Shown here piece after piece: positions 43,366-50,596 of a stretch of DNA of 50,596 bases (position 1 is its first letter; every line of letters begins with the position of its first letter). The notes beneath the pieces are model-generated. The model did no database searches. It had not been told where the DNA came from and worked only from the letters and a program-made list of their open reading frames with translations. The DNA is from Rugamonas sp. A1-17. GTDB lineage: Bacteria > Pseudomonadota > Gammaproteobacteria > Burkholderiales > Burkholderiaceae_D. The translations under genes were made by a program, and so were the position numbers. The DNA lies in contig JAJLPB010000025.1 in the NCBI GenBank assembly GCA_025548565.1, positions 1-50,596 on the forward strand. The letters run 5' to 3'.

Positions 43366-43998
43366 ATGAAAAGTGTGTACCTGCGTTCAGGCCTCGCCCT
43401 GGCGTGCGCCGCCCTGCTGAACGCCTGCGGCGGCGGCAACGGCAACCTGGCCCTGTCGGGCACCATCACCGGCCTGACCAAGCCCGACCTGGTCCTGATC
43501 AACAAGAAGACCAATGAGCGCCTGGCGATCCCGGCCAACAGCACCAGCTTCGTGTTCACCCGCCTGGCCGCGGTCGACGAGGAATTCGACATTGAAATCG
43601 ACACCCCGCCCACCGGCGCCAAGTGCACCCCGGTCGGCACCTCCAACGTCGGCAAGGCCAACGCCTACACCTCGTACTCGATCGGCTTCAGCTGCGCGAC
43701 CAATCCGTGGACGCTGGGCGGCACCGTGAGCGGCCTGCGCAGCAAGGGCCTGGTGCTGGCCAACGGCCCCGACCTGGTCAGCGTGCCGCCGCCGGCCACC
43801 GCCGGCGACCCGGTCAGCTTCACCTTCCCGAGCAAGGTGGGCGACGGCTCGCCATACGGCGTGACCGTGCTCAACCAGCCCAAGGACCCGTCCGCCCAGG
43901 TCTGCACGGTCAGCGATCCGGCCGGCAGCCCGCCCGGCAACCCGGCCGGCACCATGCCGGCCAAGGACTATGCCGGCCTCGTCGTCACCTGCAATTAA
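43366..43998 (+). CDS. Repeat lipoprotein of unknown function, paralogue 1
   Basis: 210 residues with lipobox LLNACGGGNG. The mature part has two related modules of about 80 residues: LSGTITGLTKPDLVLINKK and LGGTVSGLRSKGLVLANGPD, each later having a YxVTV-type strand, a QP-type loop, and a Cys near its end. It is followed by its paralogue. No family is recognised. Confidence 0.8.
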   Translation: MKSVYLRSGLALACAALLNACGGGNGNLALSGTITGLTKPDLVLINKKTNERLAIPANSTSFVFTRLAAVDEEFDIEIDTPPTGAKCTPVGTSNVGKANAYTSYSIGFSCATNPWTLGGTVSGLRSKGLVLANGPDLVSVPPPATAGDPVSFTFPSKVGDGSPYGVTVLNQPKDPSAQVCTVSDPAGSPPGNPAGTMPAKDYAGLVVTCN

Positions 43999-44056
43999 TT
44001 CCGGCGCCGGCCATCGCCGCGATGGCCGGCCGGCCCGCCTCTTTTTGGAGTACACC

Positions 44057-44698
44057 ATGAAATTTTCGACTTTGAGCGCCGTCGCGGCGCTGATGCTGGC
44101 CGCCGCGCTGTCCGCCTGCGGCGGCAAGGCCCAATTCGCCGTGCAGGGCACCATCGACGGCTTGAACAACAGCGGCCTGGTGCTGGCCAATGGCAGCGAC
44201 ACGCTGCCGGTGGCGTCCGGCAGCACCAGCTTCACGATGCCGCACCAGATTTCCTACGGCACCGACTACAACGTTACCGTGCTGACCAATCCGGCGCACC
44301 AGACCTGCGCACCGGTCTCGGGCGCGTCCGGCTCGGCCGGCCACACGGTGGCGATCGCGGTGGCGATCCGCTGCGTGCAGAACAGCTACACGGTGGGCGG
44401 CCGGTTCACCGGCCTGTTCCCGAACAACGACGCCACCGCCACCACCACCGCCACGCCGCGCGTGGTGGTGCTGCTGAACGGTTCGAGCGGCGGCCAGGTC
44501 TCGGTGTCGAGCGCCAACGCCACCGACACCGTGGCCGGCAGCGGCGAGTTCGTGCTGCCCGCGGTGGCGGACGGTGCGGCTTACGGCGTGACCATCCTGT
44601 CGCAGCCGGCCGACCTCAACTGCTCGCTGACCAACAACATCGGCGTGATCAACGGCGTCAATGTCAGCAACATGATCCTGAGCTGCAAACCGCAGTAA
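44057..44698 (+). CDS. Repeat lipoprotein of unknown function, paralogue 2
   Basis: 213 residues with lipobox LSACGGKAQ. Two modules: VQGTIDGLNNSGLVLANG, then DYNVTVLTNPAHQTCAPV; and VGGRFTGL, then AYGVTILSQPADLNCSLT, ending in LSCKPQ. The same module type as in the preceding gene, 58 bp away, shows a tandem duplication. TTTGGAG precedes the ATG. A strong terminator lies about 130 bp downstream. Confidence 0.8.
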   Translation: MKFSTLSAVAALMLAAALSACGGKAQFAVQGTIDGLNNSGLVLANGSDTLPVASGSTSFTMPHQISYGTDYNVTVLTNPAHQTCAPVSGASGSAGHTVAIAVAIRCVQNSYTVGGRFTGLFPNNDATATTTATPRVVVLLNGSSGGQVSVSSANATDTVAGSGEFVLPAVADGAAYGVTILSQPADLNCSLTNNIGVINGVNVSNMILSCKPQ

Positions 44699-44828
44699 GC
44701 GCGAGGGGGAGCGGGAGACAGTTATTCGTTATCGTGATGATCGATATTCGAAAAATAAACTTGCGTTATATGCCGCGTCGCAGCATACTGCATCTGTCTC
44801 CTCCACTTCTTGCAAAGGAATTGGATTT

Positions 44829-44860
44829 AGCCCGCTTTCACCAGCGGGCTTTTTTTTTTT
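44829..44860 (+). terminator. Intrinsic terminator
   Basis: Perfect 8-bp stem AGCCCGCT / AGCGGGCT with a 6-nt loop (TTCACC), followed by a run of about 11 T. It ends transcription of the paralogous lipoprotein genes. Confidence 0.9.
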
Positions 44861-44882
44861 GCCAATTGGGATCAAGACATTT

Positions 44883-44966
44883 GGGGTCAAGTCTGACATT
44901 CGGACACGGGCTCTGCCGTAGCAACCGCTACGGCAGAGCCCGTGTCCGAATGTCAGACTTGACCCC
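44883..44966. repeat. Palindromic repeat, copy 3 (40-bp perfect stem)
   Basis: 84 bp with the same 26-bp outer arms as copies 1 and 2, but a different middle (GGCTCTGCCGTAGC and its complement) that extends the pairing to a perfect 40-bp stem with a 4-nt loop (AACC). It lies 8 bp downstream of the rsmA stop codon. Confidence 0.95.
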
Positions 44967-44974
44967 AAATTGGT

Positions 44975-45745
44975 TTACAGCAGGTTGGCCAGCGCCACGT
45001 ATTGCGCCAGGCCGACCGTTTCCGGACGCATGGTCGGGTCGATGCCCGCTTCGATGATCTGCGCTTCGGTGAACATGCCGGCCAGGCAGTTGCGGATCAC
45101 CTTGCGCCGTTGCGAGAACGCCTTCAGCACCACCGCCTCCAGCACCGCGCCGTCGCACGGCAACGGATTGGCCACCGGGATCATGCGCACGATCGCCGAC
45201 TCCACCTTCGGCGGCGGATCGAACGCTTCCGGCGGCACCACGAACAGCAGCGACATGTCGTAGCGCCATTGCAGCATCACCGACAGCCGGCCGTAGGTCT
45301 TGCTGCCCGGCTCGGCCACCATGCGCTCCACCACTTCCTTTTGCAGCATGAAATGCTGGTCCTGCACCTGCGGCGCGAACGTCGCCAGGTGGAACAACAG
45401 CGGGCTGGAGATGTTGTACGGCAGGTTGCCGACCACCCGCAGCTTGCGCCCGGCCGGCACCGGAATGCTGCCGAAGTCGAACTTGAGCGCGTCGCCGGCG
45501 TGGATGGTGAGCTTGGCCGGGTTGTAGGTCTTTTCCAGCCGCGCCACCAGGTCGCGGTCGAGCTCGACCACGTGCATCTTGTCCAGCGTGCGCATCAGCT
45601 GTTCGGTCATCGCGCCCAGGCCGGGCCCGATCTCGACCATCGTGTCGTCGGGCGCCGGGGCGATGGCCTCGGTGATGCTGGAGAGAACGTATTTATCGTG
45701 TAAAAAGTTTTGGCCGAAGCGTTTGCGGGCGACGTGTTTCATCAT
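44975..45745 (-). CDS. rsmA: 16S rRNA A1518/A1519 dimethyltransferase
   Basis: 256 residues (KsgA). SAM-binding motif VEIGPGLGAMTEQL and catalytic NLPYNISSPLLFHL; N-terminal RKRFGQNFLHD is the family signature. It dimethylates two adenosines of the 16S 3' hairpin. The first ATG overlaps the pdxA stop (TAATG). Last gene of the lptD-surA-pdxA-rsmA string. Confidence 0.97.
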   Translation of the reverse strand: MMKHVARKRFGQNFLHDKYVLSSITEAIAPAPDDTMVEIGPGLGAMTEQLMRTLDKMHVVELDRDLVARLEKTYNPAKLTIHAGDALKFDFGSIPVPAGRKLRVVGNLPYNISSPLLFHLATFAPQVQDQHFMLQKEVVERMVAEPGSKTYGRLSVMLQWRYDMSLLFVVPPEAFDPPPKVESAIVRMIPVANPLPCDGAVLEAVVLKAFSQRRKVIRNCLAGMFTEAQIIEAGIDPTMRPETVGLAQYVALANLL

Positions 45746-46863
45746 TATTCTTGGTTGAGGTGAAGGGAGGCGTTGGCCATCGCCACGGCGGTGTCGAGTG
45801 CGGCGTCCATGCTGCCGCCATCGGCCAGGCCGAGGCCCCGGGCCGCCAGGTCCAGCGCCGTGCCGTGGTCGACCGAGGTGCGAATCAGCGGCAGGCCCAG
45901 CGTGATGTTGACGCCGCGCCCGAAGGTGGCGTACTTGAGCACCGGCAGGCCCTGGTCGTGGTACATGGCCAGCACGCAGTCGGTGTCCCGCAGGTATTTG
46001 GGCTGGAACAGCGTGTCGGCCGGGTACGGGCCGCGCGCGTCGATGCCGCGCGCCCGCGCCGCCGCGATGGCCGGCGCGATGATGTCGATCTCCTCGCGGC
46101 CCAGGTAGCCGCCCTCGCCCGCGTGCGGGTTCAGGCCGCACACCAGGATGCGTGGCGCGGCGATGCCGAACTTGTTGCGCAGGTCGTGGTCGATGATGTC
46201 GAGCACGCGCGCCAGGCCGTCCAGGCTCAGCGCGGCCGCCACGTCCTTGAGCGGCAGGTGGGTGGTGGCCAGCGCCACGCGTAACGGCGGCAATGGCGGC
46301 TCACCGGAAGGCGACGCCGACCGGCCGGCGAGCATCATCACCACCTGCGGCGTGCCGGTGCGCTCGGCGAAGTATTCGGTGTGGCCGGAGAACGGCACGC
46401 CGGCGTCGTTGATGGTGCTCTTTTGCAGCGGCGCGGTGACCACCGCCTCGAACCAGCCGGCCTCGACGCCCTCGATGGCGGCGTCCAGCGTGGCCAGCAC
46501 GCTGCGGCCGTTTTCCTTGTCCAGCCGGCCCGGCACGACATGGGCCGCCAGCGGCACGTCGATCACCGTCACGCGCTCCGGGCCGAAGTGCGGCAGGCCG
46601 CCGTGGCGCACCGCCTGCAAGGACAGCGCCGACAACCTGATGGCGGGATCGATGGCGCTGGCGGTCATGGCCAGGAAGGCGGCGTCGCCCAGCAGCACGC
46701 AGTTGACTTCGCCGCGGCGCGCCCAGGCGGCGCGGATCGCCAGCTCGGGGCCGATGCCGGCCGGCTCGCCGACGGTGACGGCGATGGCCGGACGGGCGCC
46801 GCGGGCGCGGCGGGCAGATGCGGGGCGCAGCGCGCTGCGCCCGGAGTGTTGAGTGGCGCTCAC
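45745..46863 (-). CDS. pdxA: 4-hydroxythreonine-4-phosphate dehydrogenase
   Basis: 372 residues. Pyridoxal-phosphate synthesis step. Motifs: VTVGEPAGIGPEL, FSGHTEYFAER (metal His), GLNPHAGEGGYLGREE and AMYHDQGLPVLKY (metal His). It uses a GTG start with AGGGGA upstream. A somewhat Arg/Ala-rich 25-residue N-terminal extension precedes the core. It lies 19 bp after surA. Confidence 0.96.
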   Translation of the reverse strand: MSATQHSGRSALRPASARRARGARPAIAVTVGEPAGIGPELAIRAAWARRGEVNCVLLGDAAFLAMTASAIDPAIRLSALSLQAVRHGGLPHFGPERVTVIDVPLAAHVVPGRLDKENGRSVLATLDAAIEGVEAGWFEAVVTAPLQKSTINDAGVPFSGHTEYFAERTGTPQVVMMLAGRSASPSGEPPLPPLRVALATTHLPLKDVAAALSLDGLARVLDIIDHDLRNKFGIAAPRILVCGLNPHAGEGGYLGREEIDIIAPAIAAARARGIDARGPYPADTLFQPKYLRDTDCVLAMYHDQGLPVLKYATFGRGVNITLGLPLIRTSVDHGTALDLAARGLGLADGGSMDAALDTAVAMANASLHLNQE

Positions 46864-46882
46864 GCGGGTTCCCCTGGTTGGC

Positions 46883-48352
46883 TTACTTGGCGGCGGCGCC
46901 GTCGTCGGTGCGGAATTCCACGTAGGCGCGGTCGCGCACTTCGCGCTGCCAGCTCTCGGCCGCTTCCTCGACCTTGCGTTCGCGGATGGCCTGGCGCGCG
47001 TTGTTGCGCTCGCGCTCCTTGGAGACGTCGTCGCTCTTGCGCTCGAGCACCTCGATCAGGTGCACGCCGAAGCTGGTCTCGACCGGCTGGCTGACCTCGC
47101 CGATCTTGAGGTTGTTGATGGCCGCCTCGAACTCCGGCGTGACGTCGCCCGGATACAGCCAGCCCAGGTCGCCGCCCTTGGCGGCCGAGCCGTCGTTCGA
47201 CACCAGCCGCGCCAGGTCCTCGAACTTGGCCGCGTGGTTGTCCAGGCGCTCCTTCAGTTCCAGCAGCTTGCGCTTGGCGTCGGCCACGCTCATGGTCGGC
47301 GTGACCTTGATCAGGATGTGGCGCACGTGGGTCTGCTGCACGGCGGCCACGGCCTGCGCCTCGGCCAGGCTGCGGCGGTCGACCGCCTTGAGGATGTGGA
47401 ACGCGCCCACGCTCTTGATGATGGGTGTGACCTGGCCGGGCTTGAGCTTGCTCAGCGCCTCGGCAAACACGGGCGGCAGCCGCTCGGGCTGGCGCCAGCC
47501 GACCACGCCGCCCTGCAGCGCGTCGCTGGCGTCCGAATAGGTGGCGGCCATCTTGGCGAAGTCGGCGCCGGTGCGCAGCTGGCGCATCACGTCCTCGGCG
47601 CGCGCGCGGCGCTGGGCGATCACCTCGGCGGTGGCGTTGTCCGGGATGCGCACCATGATCTGCGAGATGTTGATCTCGAACTGCTCGGCGGCGGCGGCCT
47701 TCTCGGCCGCGATGAAGCTGTCCACCTCGGCCTCGGAGATCTGCACCTTGGCGTCCACCTCGTGCTCGCGCAGGCGCTGCATGATGATCTCCTCGCGGAT
47801 CTGCTCGCGGAAGGCGGCGTACGGCGTGCCCTCCTTCTCCATCTGGTTGCGCAGTTCCTGCACCGACAGCTTCTGCGCCTCGGCGATGCGGCCGATGGCG
47901 CGGTCGAGCTGCTGGTCGTCGACCCGCACGCCCATCTCCTTGGCCATCTGCAGCTGGGCGCGCTCGACGATCATGCGCTCGAGCAGCTGGCGGCGCAGGT
48001 CGGCCGGGTCCGGCATCTGCACGTTCTGCGCCTTCATGCGCGCGGTGACCGACTTGATGCGCTCGGTGAGCTCGCGCTGCGTGATGACATCGTCGTTGAC
48101 CACCACCGCGATGGAGTCGATCGCCACGTTGCCGGTCTCGCCGGGCGGCAGGAAGCCCTTGGCGTCGGACTTGGCGGCGGACTTGGCGGCCGGCGCGGCC
48201 GGCGCGGTGTGCGGCGCGCTGGCCGGGGCGGCGGCCGGCGCGGCCGGGGCCGGCGCTGGCTTCTTCGAGAACAGGCTGCAACCGCCCAGGGCGGTGGTGC
48301 ACAACAGGACTGCGAGAATTTTCGTTTCGAACTTCATCTTAAGAACGCTCAT
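46883..48352 (-). CDS. surA: Periplasmic chaperone SurA, predicted lipoprotein form
   Basis: 489 residues. SurA folds outer-membrane proteins, LptD included. The N-domain (SIAVVVNDDVITQRELTERI) and two parvulin domains (EQFEINISQIMVRIPD..., VRHILIKVTPTMSVADAKRK) are present. The signal ends LGGCSLF, a lipobox with Cys at residue 25, followed by a 40-residue Ala/Pro/Lys-rich linker; normal SurA is soluble. It may therefore be anchored to the outer membrane. The start may be 48352 or 48337; neither has a clear ribosome site. Confidence 0.94.
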   Translation of the reverse strand: MSVLKMKFETKILAVLLCTTALGGCSLFSKKPAPAPAAPAAAPASAPHTAPAAPAAKSAAKSDAKGFLPPGETGNVAIDSIAVVVNDDVITQRELTERIKSVTARMKAQNVQMPDPADLRRQLLERMIVERAQLQMAKEMGVRVDDQQLDRAIGRIAEAQKLSVQELRNQMEKEGTPYAAFREQIREEIIMQRLREHEVDAKVQISEAEVDSFIAAEKAAAAEQFEINISQIMVRIPDNATAEVIAQRRARAEDVMRQLRTGADFAKMAATYSDASDALQGGVVGWRQPERLPPVFAEALSKLKPGQVTPIIKSVGAFHILKAVDRRSLAEAQAVAAVQQTHVRHILIKVTPTMSVADAKRKLLELKERLDNHAAKFEDLARLVSNDGSAAKGGDLGWLYPGDVTPEFEAAINNLKIGEVSQPVETSFGVHLIEVLERKSDDVSKERERNNARQAIRERKVEEAAESWQREVRDRAYVEFRTDDGAAAK

Positions 48353-48419
48353 GAGTCAGGTGACAACAATCAAATAGCGCCCGCCGCCCTGCTTGCGGCG
48401 GCGGACGCCGGGGGTCTTG

Positions 48420-50596
48420 CTAGCGGCCGTAGCCTTCGTTCAACCGCTGGTAGCCGGGGATGCTGTTCTTCATCGCCTCCAGCGGACTGCCCACGCCCAG
48501 GTGCGACAGGCCGTTCAGTTCGAGCTGGAAGAAGATCGGCGTCGAGGCCTTGGTCGAGGTGGTCACGAAGCGCTGCGCGCCCATGCGGAACACCCAGCAG
48601 TCGCCGTTGTATTCCAGCCCGACCAGGCTTTCCAGGATCTTCTTGTCCTGCACCGAGTAGCTGACCCGGCCCACGCCGTACCAGCGCTGGAAGATCGGCC
48701 ACTGGCTCGACAGCTCGATGTTCTTGAAGCTGCCGCGCAGGTAGCGGTAGCCGGCGTTGAGCACCTTCTTCTGCCCCGGCGACCATTGCGCGGTATAGCT
48801 CTCGGACACCACGCGGCGCGAGCTGGGGCTGTACTGCACCGCGCTGTCGAAGCCCCAGGTCTCGGAGATGCGCCCGGTCGCGGCCAGCAGCATGTCCGAG
48901 CGCGAGTCCACCACCGGCGTGGTCGAGGCCAGCTGCACGCGCTGGTCGCGGAAATAAAAGCGCTGGCCGAACGCCAGGCGCAGCGTCTCGGCGCCGGCCG
49001 CGTCCAGGAAGCGCGACACCAGCGCGGCGGTCAGCTGGTTGGCGTCGCCGATGCGGTCCGAGCCGACGAAGCGGTTCTCGCTGAAGATCTGGCTGAAGTT
49101 GAAGGTGGCGGCGTCGGTGTCGAAGGTCGGGAACTGGCTCTGGTCGCGGTACGGCGTGTTCACGTAGAACAGGCGCGGCTCCAGCGTCTGCGTCATGTCG
49201 CGGCCGCCGAACTTGATGTCGCGCTCGAACACCAGGCCCGAGTCCAGCGAGAACGTCGGCACCACGCGCGACAGGTTCTCGGACGCCTGCGTGCCGTAGG
49301 CGTCGAGCTGGTAGCTGGCCAGGTTGACCATCAGCTTGGGCGTGATGAAGTAGCTGGGGCCGACCACCGGGTAGCTCACCTGCGGGATCGCCACCAGCCG
49401 CGTGCCGTTGATCAGGGTCGGGTGGTAGAAGCGGGTCAGCTCGCTGTCGAGCGCCCAGTCGAAGCCGCCCGCCACGTCGTACTGGGCCGCGTGCAGGTTG
49501 ATCGCCGGCAGCCGGTCGTACGGGCGCGACACGAACAGCGTCGGGTCGACCGCCGCCTCCGGATCCTGCAGCACCTGGTACTTCTGCACCCGCGCGGTCA
49601 GCGTCCAGAACTCGCCGTGGTAGTCGGTGCGCAGCTCGCGCAGCAGCTGGCGCTCGGTCGAGCTCGACACGGTCTTGGAGAAATCGTTCGGATAGTTGTT
49701 GTCCGACGCGGCCCGCAGGCTCCAGCTGTAGGCCCAGTCCTTGGACAATTCCTGGGTGTGGATGGACTTGATCATCCAGCGGTCGGTCGAGCCGCCGGCC
49801 GTGGGCGGCACGTACTGCTTGTCGTGCGGCAGGTACTCGACATAGGTCTCGCCCTGGTACAGGCCGCCGCCGGCCTCGCCCAGGTAGCGGCCGTTGGCGC
49901 CCAGCTGGAAGCCGCGCCGCGGGATGATCTTCGGGTACACCGTCAGGTCGCGGTTGGGCGCGATGTTGAAGTAGTACGGCACGGTCAGCTCGGCCGCGCC
50001 CTTGGAGCCGAAGCCCGGCATCGGCGACAGCCAGCCCGAGCGGCGCGCGCCCGACAGCGAGAACGACATCGCCGGCGTGCCCAGGATCGGCACGTCCTTG
50101 AAATAAATGATGGTCCGGCCGGCGGTGCCGACGTCGCGCCCGGAGTCCAGGTTCAGCGTGTTCGAGCGCAAATACCAGTCCGGGGTCGGCCCCTGGCAGG
50201 TGCTGTAGGTGCCGTTGACCACCACCGCCTCGTCCTCGTTGACGAAGTTGATGCGCTCGGCCTTGCCCTGGGCGTGGTTGGCCTCCAGCTGGTACGTCGG
50301 ATTGAGCATATAGCCCTTGCCGCTGTCCATGTTCAGCTTGAGCTCGTCGCCGGTGAAATAGTCGCCGAAGCGCCAGATCTTCACATGGCCCTGGGCCTCG
50401 ACCTCGTCCTCGACCTGGCGGTAGCACGCGGTGTCGGCCTTGACCCGGGTCTTGTCCTTGACCAGCTCGGCGTCGCGCTCGAGCGTGATCTCACGCTCGG
50501 GGCGGCCGCTGATGTCCTCGGCCTGGATGGTGGTGACCGCGTTCTTGTCCTCCACCCGCGGCGCGCGCGCCTTCGGCGGCAGGCTCTGGGCGTGGG
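48420..50596 (-). CDS. lptD: LPS-assembly protein LptD (5' end outside window)
   Basis: The frame is open to the right edge, so the N-terminus is missing; the first visible residues are HAQSLPPKARAPR, near a signal-peptide cleavage site. Visible are an OstA-type N-domain (VKADTACYRQVEDEVEAQGHVKIWRFGDYFTGDELKLN, about 90 residues) and a beta-barrel of more than 500 residues (ending SIPGYQRLNEGYGR). It forms the LPS translocon with LptE. No start inside the window is called, although an internal GTG (50555) looks like one. Confidence 0.95.
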   Translation of the reverse strand, partial: HAQSLPPKARAPRVEDKNAVTTIQAEDISGRPEREITLERDAELVKDKTRVKADTACYRQVEDEVEAQGHVKIWRFGDYFTGDELKLNMDSGKGYMLNPTYQLEANHAQGKAERINFVNEDEAVVVNGTYSTCQGPTPDWYLRSNTLNLDSGRDVGTAGRTIIYFKDVPILGTPAMSFSLSGARRSGWLSPMPGFGSKGAAELTVPYYFNIAPNRDLTVYPKIIPRRGFQLGANGRYLGEAGGGLYQGETYVEYLPHDKQYVPPTAGGSTDRWMIKSIHTQELSKDWAYSWSLRAASDNNYPNDFSKTVSSSTERQLLRELRTDYHGEFWTLTARVQKYQVLQDPEAAVDPTLFVSRPYDRLPAINLHAAQYDVAGGFDWALDSELTRFYHPTLINGTRLVAIPQVSYPVVGPSYFITPKLMVNLASYQLDAYGTQASENLSRVVPTFSLDSGLVFERDIKFGGRDMTQTLEPRLFYVNTPYRDQSQFPTFDTDAATFNFSQIFSENRFVGSDRIGDANQLTAALVSRFLDAAGAETLRLAFGQRFYFRDQRVQLASTTPVVDSRSDMLLAATGRISETWGFDSAVQYSPSSRRVVSESYTAQWSPGQKKVLNAGYRYLRGSFKNIELSSQWPIFQRWYGVGRVSYSVQDKKILESLVGLEYNGDCWVFRMGAQRFVTTSTKASTPIFFQLELNGLSHLGVGSPLEAMKNSIPGYQRLNEGYGR

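Noticed and set aside
44729..44968. Small minus-strand frame in the rsmA-lipoprotein gap
   Set aside because: Its N-terminal half is read from the palindromic repeat (MSDLTP) and the rest crosses the terminator; no ribosome site.

Overview
The window looks like chromosomal DNA from a GC-rich betaproteobacterium of the Oxalobacteraceae (Massilia/Duganella/Janthinobacterium-like). This rests on gene orders typical of that group: lptD-surA-pdxA-rsmA, leuS-lptE-holA-proA, and bamE-dapB-exbB-exbD divergent from fur. A PEP-CTERM protein, codon use and short palindromic repeats add support. The family placement is inference, as no database was searched.

Layout. 1-2.4 kb: a chemotaxis receptor, tRNA-Gly(CCC) with its promoter, and a small exported TonB-C-domain protein. 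2.6-6.6 kb: an SLC13/DASS-like permease followed closely by a DUF3604-like predicted hydrolase. 6.6-9.3 kb (minus strand): a PEP-CTERM protein, three tandem phage-tail-collar (MdpB-type) proteins and a Tat-signal protein. 9.5-12.4 kb (minus): the CsgG / DUF4810 / DUF799 lipoprotein trio and an SMP-30-like beta-propeller. 12.4-14.7 kb: a LysR regulator divergent from a carboxymuconolactone decarboxylase-like / tautomerase / DUF4865 operon. 14.7-22.3 kb (minus): an HDOD-histidine kinase, a response regulator with PAS-GGDEF-EAL, a 13-repeat Sel1 protein and a solitary flagellin with its own sigma-28-like promoter. 22.5-25.7 kb (minus): a Bcr/CflA transporter, a THUMP RNA methyltransferase and a HCCA-isomerase-like DsbA-fold protein. 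25.7-33.8 kb (minus): leuS-lptE-holA-proA-hemJ, with a two-gene AAA-ATPase/TOPRIM-like cassette between proA and hemJ. 34-36 kb: an AraC regulator, a VOC protein and map. 36-39 kb (minus): bamE-dapB-exbB-exbD-barstar, then fur on plus. 39.8-41.6 kb (minus): hrcA and a HAD phosphatase. 41.7-44.7 kb: a metallophosphoesterase lipoprotein and two paralogous repeat lipoproteins ending in a good intrinsic terminator. 45-50.6 kb (minus): lptD(partial)-surA-pdxA-rsmA.

How the genes work together. Outer-membrane biogenesis is heavily represented (lptD, surA, lptE, bamE). A c-di-GMP signalling locus is placed next to a flagellin and a Sel1 scaffold protein.

Most notable: (1) the ATPase + TOPRIM-like pair has visibly lower GC than its neighbours and sits with almost no spacing inside a housekeeping gene string, so it is a candidate nucleic-acid-targeting (possibly anti-phage) system. 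(2) A palindromic repeat of about 80 bp occurs three times; one copy supplies the last codons and the stop of exbB. (3) SurA carries a lipobox. (4) Tail-collar proteins sit in an exported-protein operon with no other phage genes.
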